NCBI GenBank assembly: GCA_945865935.1
Contig: CAMBFI010000013.1
Span: 1 to 64,000 of the forward strand
Length of the DNA: 64,000 nt
Direction: 5' to 3'
Origin: Bordetella parapertussis
Lineage (GTDB): Bacteria; Pseudomonadota; Gammaproteobacteria; Burkholderiales; Burkholderiaceae_B
A model generated the notes under the pieces. That model ran no database searches, was not told the DNA's origin, and saw only the letters and a list, made by a program, of their open reading frames with translations. Both the position numbers and the translations under genes were made by a program. Shown here piece by piece: positions 22,655 to 31,482 of the stretch (position 1 is the stretch's first letter; each line of letters starts with the position of its first letter).

Positions 22655-22660
22655 ATTATA
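22655..22660 (-). promoter_or_regulatory. alaS promoter -10 box
   Basis: A consensus TATAAT on the minus strand lies 50 bp downstream of the pilV stop, in the context CCCGTATAATCG. The best -35 match, TAGACA, is 20 bp away, which is longer than ideal. The start would be near 22648. Confidence 0.5.
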
Positions 22661-22709
22661 CGGGTATGGCCCGCCTTCGATGTCTAGACGGCTCAAGGGA
22701 TGGATAAGC

Positions 22710-23795
22710 TCAGATGCAAAGGAAAGCGCTGTACTCATGCGTAGCCATCACAGGATGCTTCCATACGGACATCAAAAAAGGTTCATAGCCAGGCGGGCAT
22801 GTGCAATCCCCGGTTTTGGGGTTGCGCTTGCGGACAATCCAGTCGTCATTTTCAAAGCATGGGTAGCCTGACAGCTCTAGGTAGCCGCCGCCATTGCCGC
22901 GATCAACCCGCTGCCAACGGCCTTGCTGGCAGACCAACAAGCCCAGATCGCTTGCCCGGGCAATGAGCCCCTCCGACTCGCACGCCCCACCCGCCACGGC
23001 CGAAGCACCCACTTGTAAATACTCTCCGGCGGAGACCCTTCCTTTGGTCTTGCTTGCCCCTCCTACTTGCAAGTCTTTTGCCACACTTAGATTTCCTTGA
23101 AGTGAGGCGTCACGTTGATCGTCTTGACGCAAAAACACCGCGTACTGTGTCGAATCGTAAAAACTGCGCATCAGTATCGAGCCTGGCGGCAAGGGAGCCA
23201 TATCTGGGTAGGGCGGATTTTCCACATCGATCGTCGCCCCTTTTACCCTTGCCCCCGACATGGCTGTCACGGACGCCGCATGGCCTCCAATCGTCGAAAG
23301 CAGAAGTCCCACTCGAGTCACTTGCTCGGCATCACGCCGTTCATTTGAAGCCGGCACAGCAAAAACCGAACCAATAATCTTGCACCCAAGCCGTAAACAA
23401 TCACCCTTGGGCGGGTCAATACGCAACCAAACAGAATAGGCAAGCGGAGCCCTCAAGGGAAAGGCACGAGGCAAATGACCCGCAGCGATCAACTCCTCAA
23501 GGGTAGGACGCCAGACATCCCGATATAGGGGACCACGCGCGTTAGGCTCGACGACCCCGACCAAGGCGTCTGATTGTCGATGCAACATCTGATCTAACGC
23601 TTGTTTGACACTCAACAGCCAAATGCCTGTTGCTCGGGTGGCCGTGTCCTCAGCATGTTGCATCCAGGTCGAGGCCGCCCAAGTCCCCATCAATGACGTG
23701 ATGGCAATCACCATAATCAACTCAATGAGGCTAAAGCCACGCTCGCCTGCGCGAAACACTAAGCCACGGTCAGACGTAACAACATTCTGAACCAC
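22710..23795 (-). CDS. pilV: PilV-type minor pilin / tip adhesin of a type IVb pilus
   Basis: In R64-type thin pili PilV is the tip adhesin whose C-terminus chooses the recipient surface. This 361-residue protein has a 20-residue leader ending in the prepilin site G|FSLIEL (Glu at +5), a hydrophobic helix, a long globular part, then PilV hallmarks: the repeat-like stretch GNLSVAKDLQVGG, the GEYLQVGASA segment, LLVCQQGRW, and a Cys-rich C-terminal segment (GDCTCPPGYEP). It starts at a GTG that shares its G with the pilS stop (TAGTG); no ATG fits before the prepilin site. No sfx-like repeats or recombinase are adjacent, so the tip looks fixed. Confidence 0.85.
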   Translation of the reverse strand: MVQNVVTSDRGLVFRAGERGFSLIELIMVIAITSLMGTWAASTWMQHAEDTATRATGIWLLSVKQALDQMLHRQSDALVGVVEPNARGPLYRDVWRPTLEELIAAGHLPRAFPLRAPLAYSVWLRIDPPKGDCLRLGCKIIGSVFAVPASNERRDAEQVTRVGLLLSTIGGHAASVTAMSGARVKGATIDVENPPYPDMAPLPPGSILMRSFYDSTQYAVFLRQDDQRDASLQGNLSVAKDLQVGGASKTKGRVSAGEYLQVGASAVAGGACESEGLIARASDLGLLVCQQGRWQRVDRGNGGGYLELSGYPCFENDDWIVRKRNPKTGDCTCPPGYEPFLMSVWKHPVMATHEYSAFLCI

Positions 23796-24430
23796 TAGCG
23801 CACCACAAATGTGAACACATTATTGTCACCGGCAGCACACTGCGCATCTGCGAGCAACGGGTTGTAGGACATGACAGGCTCCATCATCGCGTTTTTCACA
23901 ACGACTGGTCCACTGGTGCCGGCAATCGTTACCTGCTCAGCAATTCGCTGGAGAATCGCGGCAAGGCCAGGACACGCAGCCTGATTCACGTCTCGCAGCG
24001 TCAATGTGAATGCAGTCCCCGATTGACCGCCCGGCATGGCATAGGGCTCAAGTTGCACCCCTCCCTTCCCGGAAGAACTCGCGCCCAAACCATGTAAGAC
24101 ACGCGCACCGGACCCTACCCCACTGACGAGAACAACGCTGGACGCGCGCAACGCATTCGCAAGCACACCTGTATCGATCCCCGCATAGGGCGCAACACCA
24201 AAGCCTTGCGTCGTGGCCTTCATTCTTGCCACAAAACGCTGCAACTCTTCGGCAACGCGCGGCACCTTGCTCTCAATCACGTAAGACTGAATCGCAGGGA
24301 TTCCTAATATCGCAATGAGCATGATGATCGTCGTCACAATTGAGATCTCGATTAATGAAAACCCCCGCTGCACAACTTTCGGCGGCGCGTACGCTGACCA
24401 ACGCTTATAACTTTCTGACATCAGAACCAT
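23795..24430 (-). CDS. pilS: PilS-type major pilin of a type IVb pilus
   Basis: Probable major pilin. The 211-residue protein has a 23-residue leader, longer than in type IVa pilins, with the prepilin site QRG|FSLIEI and Glu at +5, then a hydrophobic N-terminal helix (VTTIIMLIAILGIPAIQSYV) for filament packing. Two cysteines (in NQAACPGL and DAQCAAGD) bracket the C-terminal region as the disulfide of type IVb pilins does. The ATG at 24430 is chosen because AAGGTGATGGA precedes it; ATGs at 24469 and 24421 are alternatives. Lies between pilR and pilV as in R64. Confidence 0.85.
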   Translation of the reverse strand: MVLMSESYKRWSAYAPPKVVQRGFSLIEISIVTTIIMLIAILGIPAIQSYVIESKVPRVAEELQRFVARMKATTQGFGVAPYAGIDTGVLANALRASSVVLVSGVGSGARVLHGLGASSSGKGGVQLEPYAMPGGQSGTAFTLTLRDVNQAACPGLAAILQRIAEQVTIAGTSGPVVVKNAMMEPVMSYNPLLADAQCAAGDNNVFTFVVR

Positions 24431-24458
24431 TCCATCACCTTTAAAAAAATAACTCTTA

Positions 24459-25613
24459 TCAATACGCATATTGAATACTCAACGCGTGCCTCAGTTCATC
24501 AAAGACTCGGAAGTGCCAGAATAAAATACCAAGCACGATAGACAAGGCACCGAGCAACAGACTCCAGCGCAAAAATATGGCTTGGCGATGAATGACCGCT
24601 AAGCTACTTGAGCCAAGCCGCTCGCAGGTACGCTCAAGAGCAGCATCGAGACCTAATGTGCATACCATGTCAACGAAGTACCACCAAATATCCGAGTCAA
24701 TCAGCCCCGAATCTAAGGCATCGATGACGGAAGCACCGTGATCGAGTCGTTGAATCATGCTTTGCAAATGCGATCCTAACCAGGGGCTCATATGCCGTGA
24801 CTGCAATACAAGAGCATGCCTCAGCCGAGTTCCCGCATGACCGTGTCGATTAAGGATGACCCCAAGGAGCGACAAAAATCGAAGGCTGTGCACACGTCGA
24901 TAAAATAACCACAGCCCAACGTTGTCGAGCCGGCGGCGCCAAGCGCCAACCCAATTCGGCAAGGACCAGAGCGCCGCAGTAACAATCAGCGTAACCATCA
25001 ATGCGATCAATAGGCCCGTCTCTCGCAAGACCGTCGCGAAGGACTGCAATGCTTTCGTCCAAGCACCAAACAACTCCACAGGCACCGCAGAAAACACCCG
25101 AGCCAGATGATCTGCCGTGTACATTGGAATCGACATCACAGCACCGATGGCCACAAGAACCGCAACAAATCCGACTAAAGCCGTTTGCGCGAAGGTCACC
25201 TTGGCGCTATCCAGAAGCGTTGCCATGCTCGCAAGCTTTCTAAACGTTGCGACGAGCGCATCGGCACCCATACTTTGGGCATTCTGTATAGCGATCAAAT
25301 CTTCAAGTGGGAAGGCACCGAACCAGGTCGCAAATAAATCACCTCCGGAGAGCGGGTAACGCTGTAGCCAAATTTCACTCAATGCGCCTCGACAGTTTCG
25401 ACCACGCATACGCTGTACATCGTCCTGAAAAATACTAAACAGGTTTTTTGTCCCACCGGTTGCGTCAATTAAGTCGGCCAGGTAGAGGTAATAGTCCCCT
25501 CGCTGCAATCGAAAACGCCAAGCTAAACATCGCAGACAAAACGCTTGAAAGGTATCGTCTAAGTAGCGACGAAGATCTGTCACGCTAGAGCGCTCACGCA
25601 TGGCTGTACCCAT
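24459..25613 (-). CDS. pilR: PilR-type inner-membrane platform protein (GspF family)
   Basis: Polytopic platform protein on which the assembly ATPase acts. The 384-residue protein has a cytoplasmic N-terminal domain, a first membrane segment (FVAVLVAIGAVMSIPM), a second (LLIALMVTLIVTAALWSLP), a further cytoplasmic domain that repeats the first, and a C-terminal membrane segment (LLLGALSIVLGILFW), the T2SSF/GspF layout. It overlaps the pilQ stop by 20 bp. GspF sequences diverge strongly, so naming rests on topology plus position. Confidence 0.83.
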   Translation of the reverse strand: MGTAMRERSSVTDLRRYLDDTFQAFCLRCLAWRFRLQRGDYYLYLADLIDATGGTKNLFSIFQDDVQRMRGRNCRGALSEIWLQRYPLSGGDLFATWFGAFPLEDLIAIQNAQSMGADALVATFRKLASMATLLDSAKVTFAQTALVGFVAVLVAIGAVMSIPMYTADHLARVFSAVPVELFGAWTKALQSFATVLRETGLLIALMVTLIVTAALWSLPNWVGAWRRRLDNVGLWLFYRRVHSLRFLSLLGVILNRHGHAGTRLRHALVLQSRHMSPWLGSHLQSMIQRLDHGASVIDALDSGLIDSDIWWYFVDMVCTLGLDAALERTCERLGSSSLAVIHRQAIFLRWSLLLGALSIVLGILFWHFRVFDELRHALSIQYAY

Positions 25614-27309
25614 CACTAGATTGTTCCGTCAATGCACCGAAGGTTGATTCAACTTCCCTCGGATCAATCTGACCTATGCTCATTTTGTAGAGTGCGCATT
25701 CGCGAGCGGATTTACCTCGCATATCCGGATCGGCATGTAGCGTCTTGTCGCGGCTCGACGCCCATCGATGCATCGCAACTTGATTTGCTTGGCCGAACAA
25801 AGAAAATAGCTCTGCATCCCGAACCATCGAAAGCATCTCTGCAACAGCCGTTCGCCCCTTGACTCCGGTCATCAGCGGCACTTCACTCTCACACTGACTG
25901 CACCCCGCTGCATTGCAAAATCGAAGTGATGCGTCCGGGATGCCAAACACCCGTTCAATGCCAGATGACCAGTTTCGCCACCACTTCACGCTCCGGTTGA
26001 TATGGCGTGCGCACGGCAAAGAGCTTGAATTCAAAAATTCTTTAAAGTCGAGCGCACAATATGGGCAGAGTTCACGCAAGAGCACTTGATACACGAGAAG
26101 TTTAAGCACGCCAGGAGCCGCCAAAAAATCCCTCGGGATACCAATAAAACTTGAGCAGAGGCGTTCGGGGATCAACAAAGCCGACCCGGCATGTACCGTT
26201 GTGTAGAGGCTCACCCCTGAAGCCGCTAAATCCACAAACGCTCGACCCCCAGCTTGATCTCGAATTTCGCCGATTAGTAAATCATTCATGGCCGAACGCT
26301 TAATCGACTTAAGCTTTCGATCAAACACGACGAGGTCATCGCCCTGAACACTGCGAGCAACCGAATTTTGTAACGCATTAGGAATGGCGTACTCAGCGGG
26401 GTCCTCCAGCGTAATCACTTTTCGATAGGGGGGTATTGCTCGCAACAGCGATGCGATAGTTGTGGATTTTCCAGAGCCGACAGTCCCAGCAAGAATGATC
26501 GCGCCGCCTTGGGACAGGCGCGCATCCTCAAGGAGTTCTACCTGTGATGGCAAGTACCCGAGCTCTGCCAACGTAGGCGCCACCGACTCCGTGTCAAGGC
26601 GTAACAGACGCATACACACCGATGGACCTGCATCCGTGGCCAGCGATGCCCAGCGGATGACATGACGTCGTCCATGAGACACGCGAACAAACCTACCCTC
26701 TTGTTCTATAGATGGGTCAAATACTGCACCGTTTCCTCCCTGAACCTCCATCCAGGTCACGGCCAACATGTCGAGCATCGTTGCTGTTGGAATATGTGCG
26801 TATCTCGGGGGGCAAACGTAACGACCCGCAATCGTGAACCAAATACTAGACTCCGCTAGCAGCCTTTGGACATTGAAATGAATATCGCTCGCTTTCCTAG
26901 AGACTGCCCACTCGATTACCTCGGTCATCACTCCGCTAAGTGCACTTCCCAGTATTTCACGGGCGCCCGGTTCTTTAACTGCCCGAGGCAACAACCCATC
27001 GCCTTGCGCGACCGCCAAAAATAGCGCGGGTGGCAATACATATAAGCCAGGATCGGCCATCGGTCGGCCCTGGGCCTCCAACAAATCAAGGAGCGCCTGC
27101 GTTTGATCTTCATTTCGAAATGCCTCCAATACAAAAACACCAACGCTGTTGTCATCGAAACAAACCGGGAACATCCTGCCCTGGAGCGCGACGACATCGA
27201 GCTCATGCATAAGCGTCTTGACAAAGGCTGGCTTAAGAGACTTCAGGGCGCTGCGCGTACTGAGCTCGATATAGGGGCGTTGCGCCCAAGCTGAACGTGT
27301 CACCTTCAT
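25594..27309 (-). CDS. pilQ: PilQ-type pilus assembly ATPase (GspE/PilB family)
   Basis: Cytoplasmic hexameric ATPase that drives pilus extension. The 571-residue protein has the Walker A motif GTVGSGKS (275-282), the Asp-box region TLEDPAEY, the Walker B region DLLIGEIRD, the His-box segment TTVHAGSA, and a zinc-type Cys set (CPYC, then CNAAGCSQC) as in GspE. The name follows R64 usage and is not the secretin PilQ of type IVa systems. No second, PilT-like retraction ATPase is present in the cluster. Confidence 0.88.
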   Translation of the reverse strand: MKVTRSAWAQRPYIELSTRSALKSLKPAFVKTLMHELDVVALQGRMFPVCFDDNSVGVFVLEAFRNEDQTQALLDLLEAQGRPMADPGLYVLPPALFLAVAQGDGLLPRAVKEPGAREILGSALSGVMTEVIEWAVSRKASDIHFNVQRLLAESSIWFTIAGRYVCPPRYAHIPTATMLDMLAVTWMEVQGGNGAVFDPSIEQEGRFVRVSHGRRHVIRWASLATDAGPSVCMRLLRLDTESVAPTLAELGYLPSQVELLEDARLSQGGAIILAGTVGSGKSTTIASLLRAIPPYRKVITLEDPAEYAIPNALQNSVARSVQGDDLVVFDRKLKSIKRSAMNDLLIGEIRDQAGGRAFVDLAASGVSLYTTVHAGSALLIPERLCSSFIGIPRDFLAAPGVLKLLVYQVLLRELCPYCALDFKEFLNSSSLPCARHINRSVKWWRNWSSGIERVFGIPDASLRFCNAAGCSQCESEVPLMTGVKGRTAVAEMLSMVRDAELFSLFGQANQVAMHRWASSRDKTLHADPDMRGKSARECALYKMSIGQIDPREVESTFGALTEQSSDGYSHA

Positions 27310-27704
27310 GGACGTCGGACTCCCAGGCAAAGCACCTCAGGATTTCCCGAATTCTGCAAATGCACGCAAGGTGGCGCGATACGTTCTAGTGTGTAGGTGC
27401 GTGAGCGTCCCAGCACCGGTTGCGCGCGTGCCGCACGAAAAACATGCGGCTCTGCATCAATCAGGATTTCGGCTGTGAGTGACTTCCCTACGCCGTAGAT
27501 AGCCAATAGCAACGTTTCGCTATCGTTGATAACAGCCGGTCCTGGACGTTCAAGCGTGCCAACGACGCTGCGACGTGCTGCGATAAGCGCTGCTTGTGTG
27601 TCCAGTCGGAGTAATTCATCGATGGTGACCACTTGCGTGGGACTATCGGCCTGAACGACGGTCGTCGCGCACACCATCGCACTTCCCATTAACCGAGCCC
27701 TCAT
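27306..27704 (-). CDS. pilP: PilP-type pilus biogenesis protein (R64 family)
   Basis: Small exported protein of the type IVb assembly complex. From the ATG at 27704 it has 132 residues, with a signal peptide (MRARLMGSAMVCATTVVQA) and a periplasmic domain containing TIDELLRLDTQAAL, matching R64-type PilP in order and pattern (GKSLTAEIL, CVHLQNSG). A TTG 13 codons upstream would overlap pilO. Its stop overlaps the pilQ start by 4 bp. Function is inferred from position and family; the exact role of PilP in R64 is little known. Confidence 0.75.
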   Translation of the reverse strand: MRARLMGSAMVCATTVVQADSPTQVVTIDELLRLDTQAALIAARRSVVGTLERPGPAVINDSETLLLAIYGVGKSLTAEILIDAEPHVFRAARAQPVLGRSRTYTLERIAPPCVHLQNSGNPEVLCLGVRRP

Positions 27705-27726
27705 GATGTTCCATTTCGATAACCGT

Positions 27727-29034
27727 CTACTGAATCGTTTCAAATAAGTCTCCTATTAATTGCACGACTAACTGACTTCTGGCGATACCGACTCCGGACA
27801 TCGCGTCAACACTGAGGCTTAGCGTGCGCCAGTGCAAAGGGGTCTGTAGACCACTGAGTGCGGCAATCGAACGCATGGGGCCCTTTATCGCAACGCTTCG
27901 CTTTTGCCACGATGCAAGCGCGTCGGGTCGCGCCAAAGGAACGCCCTGCCCATCGATTGGCGCCGTGATGGCTAAGCGTGCGGCAGCCCCGACTTGAATC
28001 GATTCAAATACTGGGCTCACCTCTTGCAAATAGCTCATCCAATCCTCGCGCGCGTGTCGGCCAGTCAAGTCAAGCAACTGAGCTGCCTGCTGGATAGTCC
28101 AGCTGAGCACTGCATGATCCAAATCAAAGGAACGAAAACTCCAACCCTGTGGGGTAATCCCTTCAAGGCTTTTATTCAAGGCCAAACGATGCTCGCGCTG
28201 GTAACGCGCCATACAACGCCATTCCAGCCCCTTCGACTCACATTGAATTTGCTTAAGCTTCCAGCCCGCTACATATAGAGGTGTCTGGCGCCAATCATCG
28301 ATCACTCGAGCAATATGCAGAGGGGTATGAATCGGATACAGCTCTGCGAGACGCTGTATTACCTCATTCCAGCGCATCGTCACGCTTGGCGTTGCTTCAG
28401 TCTCGACACGTACCGGATCGAACGCTCTTATAAATAAGCTCGCAACCACTGCTGCAAACAAGATCACAGCAAGCATTATTTTTGGCGCTCTGCGCTTACC
28501 GAGTCTCGTCAAGCGACTCAGACCATCTGGTTGGGGCGCAAGCCAATCTGGTGGTGTTGATATATCAAACGACGACAACCAGCAAACATCTAGCTCTGGG
28601 AATCGCACAGCGAGCAACGCGAGCAGTTCTTCTGCCTGTTCCGAACTAACAAACCACTTATCTGATTGCACGAGCACTTGCCCTTCGTGCGCCGCCACCA
28701 CCCAATAGCCGTACTTAGCATGCGGCAATACGCAGGCAACCGTACCGCTGGCATGTGTGCGTGCGTATTGCATGGCAGCGGAATGCAAAAAATCGCCGCG
28801 CTGCTCTTTTGCAGACTTCAAATTGCCGTAACCAAGTACTGCACCAGGCTCAGGGCTAACGAGGTAGTGCGTTGCATGCAGTAGGCGTGCCCGCTCTCGT
28901 CCCATTTGTAGCGGCCGACCGCCTAGCAATGGGGTCCATTGCAACCCGAATAAGAAGTGTGCACCCGTTTCTAGAGTGAGGATCCGCAGAGGGTCTTGCG
29001 CAGCGACCTCATGCGTTGAGTCTGCCACCAACAC
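27727..29034 (-). CDS. pilO: PilO-type pilus assembly protein (R64 PilO2 family)
   Basis: Bitopic assembly protein of the inner-membrane alignment complex. The 435-residue protein has a cytoplasmic N-terminal domain of about 175 residues (ETGAHFLFGLQW region), one membrane segment (IMLAVILFAAVVASLFIRAF), and a periplasmic part, the layout of PilO2 proteins that combine PilM/PilN/PilO-like roles of type IVa systems. It starts at a GTG 1 bp after the pilN stop; a second GTG two codons later is possible. Confidence 0.8.
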   Translation of the reverse strand: MLVADSTHEVAAQDPLRILTLETGAHFLFGLQWTPLLGGRPLQMGRERARLLHATHYLVSPEPGAVLGYGNLKSAKEQRGDFLHSAAMQYARTHASGTVACVLPHAKYGYWVVAAHEGQVLVQSDKWFVSSEQAEELLALLAVRFPELDVCWLSSFDISTPPDWLAPQPDGLSRLTRLGKRRAPKIMLAVILFAAVVASLFIRAFDPVRVETEATPSVTMRWNEVIQRLAELYPIHTPLHIARVIDDWRQTPLYVAGWKLKQIQCESKGLEWRCMARYQREHRLALNKSLEGITPQGWSFRSFDLDHAVLSWTIQQAAQLLDLTGRHAREDWMSYLQEVSPVFESIQVGAAARLAITAPIDGQGVPLARPDALASWQKRSVAIKGPMRSIAALSGLQTPLHWRTLSLSVDAMSGVGIARSQLVVQLIGDLFETIQ

Positions 29035-29035
29035 G

Positions 29036-30637
29036 TCAAAAGCCCTCTTCTACTTGCGCAGTCAACATAATCAGCGTCGCGGTCCGCCCTCGTTTAAGCC
29101 GATCGGCTCCGCCTAGAGCAAGGGGTGCCTCCGCAGTAACGCGAGAGCGATCAGTCGCGTCATTCTGTGCATCAAACCCTGAGATCAACATCGGCTGCCC
29201 AGGTTTAAGAGCAATTTGCTGCACGGTGCCGTGGCCATCGATCGTGATTTGCTGGATTTGAAGTCGATTGCTTTCCTGACCGACAACGACAGACTTAAGC
29301 GGTTGCGCCACGGTATTGTCATAAGCAATCGACAACAAGATTTGGCCGTCCTCTTGTACATCGGGCAATAGCGTTAGAAATGCCCCGACCGTCTCCTCTT
29401 TTTGCGTCACCGACACTGAAGTACTGGTAGTGCTATTCGTGATGTGTCCAACAGGAGCGTTGGCTGACGATTTCACTTGATCGATATACGTAAACGTTGT
29501 GCGTACCGCATGGGTGACTGGCCTGCGATTAAGCGTGAGCACAGGGATCGTCACATGGCGCTGAATCGTTCCATACTTTGACAACGCACTTAATACCGCT
29601 TGGGTTCGCGTTGCACTTGTACTCGCCGCTAGGCGTGCCTGCGTGCTTGCGACCGAGGTCGCCGTGGGGGAACCGACAAGACCTGCTGCAAGCTTGCCAT
29701 GTGCAAATACAGTTTCCCAATCAAGGCCCAACTCTGTATCTTCGTTCGTAGCGATCGTAATTTCTTCAAAAATCAGTCGAATACGCTTGGTCAAGATTCG
29801 ATTTTCTCGCTCGAGATAGGTTGATATCTCGGCCAAGGCCTCTGGAATATCTGTAATGACTACCGAACTAGATGCGCCAGGCTGCGCCGCGATCACCGCA
29901 GCACGACTCAGAAACGGCTCTAAACGACTCTTTACGGCTTCCATCACGTGTTGGGTCGAGCCAGTCAGAGAGGTGCCGGAAGAATGATCAAACCCACCTC
30001 CTTTGGCACTGACACTCCTGCCCAAACGCGCATCGGCCTGTGCGGACAGGCTGAGTACACGCAAATCAAATACCCGTGTTTGTGTACGAAAAAACTCGAT
30101 GGCGCGATCGTGATAACGCCAATGGACAGACAAACGACGCGACGCCGTATCCAGCACATCACTGAGAGGATAGGAGCCCTGCAGCAACGAGATAGTGTGC
30201 GGCATCGCAACACCCCCGCTCGCCTGCGTGATTGTTAAGCGTGGTAAGAAGTTTTCAGCGGGTAATAAGGCCTCAGGTTTGATGCGTACTGCAATACCCG
30301 TGGCGCGCATGACGCGCTCAGCAAGCGTTGGCAAATCAATGTGCCCCTCGCGATACATCAGCGTTGTGTCGATCCGCGCCCGTAACGCTGCTGGTAAAGT
30401 GAACTCCCGTGCGAGTGGCACAGCTCGGCCCACTAACCAAGGACGATTAACTTGCTGGGAACGCTGTTTCTCATCCTTTTGTGTAGCGATGCGCTGAAAC
30501 TTCTGATGTTGACGCACGATCTCGGACTGTGCTTTGGTCGCCACACTGATTTGCTCAGCGATGCGTTTATGTAAGGCGCAGCCCGATAGCAATGCAACGG
30601 ACATTATTCCCATCATAAGCAAGGGGCGCGTCTTCAT
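29036..30637 (-). CDS. pilN: PilN-type lipoprotein secretin of a type IVb pilus
   Basis: Outer-membrane channel through which the pilus leaves the cell. The 533-residue protein has a lipoprotein signal with lipobox LLSGC, an N-domain region, and a C-terminal secretin domain with the end motif resembling 'AQVEEGF'. Ser/Thr-rich stretches (TSVASTQARLAASTSATRTQ) sit in the secretin core. It resembles PilN of R64 and BfpB/TcpC, the self-piloting lipoprotein secretins. ATGA overlap with the gene upstream. Confidence 0.86.
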   Translation of the reverse strand: MKTRPLLMMGIMSVALLSGCALHKRIAEQISVATKAQSEIVRQHQKFQRIATQKDEKQRSQQVNRPWLVGRAVPLAREFTLPAALRARIDTTLMYREGHIDLPTLAERVMRATGIAVRIKPEALLPAENFLPRLTITQASGGVAMPHTISLLQGSYPLSDVLDTASRRLSVHWRYHDRAIEFFRTQTRVFDLRVLSLSAQADARLGRSVSAKGGGFDHSSGTSLTGSTQHVMEAVKSRLEPFLSRAAVIAAQPGASSSVVITDIPEALAEISTYLERENRILTKRIRLIFEEITIATNEDTELGLDWETVFAHGKLAAGLVGSPTATSVASTQARLAASTSATRTQAVLSALSKYGTIQRHVTIPVLTLNRRPVTHAVRTTFTYIDQVKSSANAPVGHITNSTTSTSVSVTQKEETVGAFLTLLPDVQEDGQILLSIAYDNTVAQPLKSVVVGQESNRLQIQQITIDGHGTVQQIALKPGQPMLISGFDAQNDATDRSRVTAEAPLALGGADRLKRGRTATLIMLTAQVEEGF

Positions 30638-31344
30638 ATTGGTGCCCCCTGCTCACTCGTACGATCGCAATGTTCAGACAGCGGTACGACACGCAGCACG
30701 CGATTCGAGTAGAAGCATGGCTGCAAAGGGCGGTCTGATAACTCGGTTGCGCTAACGAGTGCGCGTACGGAATCAACAAAGTCGTCGGTGAACGCAGCCC
30801 CTGCAGTGAGCGGAATATCAACGTCTACCACCCAGTGTTCTGGTTGAAACCTCCATCCTCCGATGGATGCCCACCGCCCCAAGGCTTGACGCAGATGTAG
30901 GTCTTTCGGCGTGACAGCATAGATGACTGACGAAGCCACAGGTGTGGGGTCTTGAGGTGTTGGAGGGGTCAGTGCGGCCACACGACGAGCGCGCGCCTGA
31001 AGGGATCCAGCGCGAAACTGCAGCTGCGACCAATGTCCATCAATGACGGTATAGGGTCCTTGCACGCGATAGGGCAATACGCGCTCTGCGTGCGCCTCCA
31101 AACCAATGAGCGCAGGCACTGCTTGCTGAGAGCCCCATTGAAGCCAGATGCGGGACGCATCAGAGAAAATTTGCAACGGCGCGACCGAACGATCACCAGA
31201 AAGACGCCAACCAAAGTCTAGCTTGCCGACTGGCGACTCGACGATGGAGTCAGCGTAAGGTCTACTGTCGGTTGCAACCTTTGTGCATCCAAACACGCAA
31301 AGGAACAATACCAAGAACAGCGTTCGGGCAAAAATCTTCGACAT
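30634..31344 (-). CDS. pilL: PilL/TcpQ-like pilus lipoprotein
   Basis: First gene of the pilus cluster. The 236-residue protein starts with a signal ending in VFGC, a fair lipobox. The middle (about 55-115, with PLQIFSDASRIWLQW and YTVIDG) resembles the beta-domain of VirB9/TrbG-type proteins. The C-terminal part (LRQALGRWASIGGWRF to CFYSNRVLRVVP) resembles the TcpQ/PilL domain that helps the secretin in TCP and R64 pili. Two cysteines flank the end. R64 PilL is longer (about 350 residues), so the name is by analogy. Confidence 0.68.
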   Translation of the reverse strand: MSKIFARTLFLVLFLCVFGCTKVATDSRPYADSIVESPVGKLDFGWRLSGDRSVAPLQIFSDASRIWLQWGSQQAVPALIGLEAHAERVLPYRVQGPYTVIDGHWSQLQFRAGSLQARARRVAALTPPTPQDPTPVASSVIYAVTPKDLHLRQALGRWASIGGWRFQPEHWVVDVDIPLTAGAAFTDDFVDSVRALVSATELSDRPLQPCFYSNRVLRVVPLSEHCDRTSEQGAPI

Positions 31345-31433
31345 AGCTTGTCACGAAAAAGAAACAAGCCTTATGTTGTCGCGGAGCGCCCTGGGTGGCA
31401 ATTGTGAAGGACACGCATGGATCAAATTGCCAT

Positions 31434-31462
31434 AAAAAAAGGGAGCAGGTTATGCTCCCTTT
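31434..31462 (-). terminator. Intrinsic terminator after the orphan binding protein
   Basis: On the minus strand AAAGGGAGCA-TAACC-TGCTCCC is followed by seven T's. It lies 21 bp after the stop of the solute-binding protein and about 90 bp before pilL, so it isolates the pilus operon from the genes upstream. Confidence 0.85.
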
Positions 31463-31482
31463 CGCTATCCAAACCTACGGTC

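Noticed and set aside
22659-22800. Possible shufflon (inverted sfx repeats) at the 3' end of pilV
   Set aside because: I found no 19-bp sfx-like repeats, no alternative pilV ends and no tyrosine recombinase; alaS follows at once.
25594-31344. Type II secretion system
   Set aside because: The lipoprotein secretin, TcpQ-like protein, PilO2-type protein and PilV-type tip follow the R64 pilus pattern; no GspG-K pseudopilin set or GspL/M pair is present.
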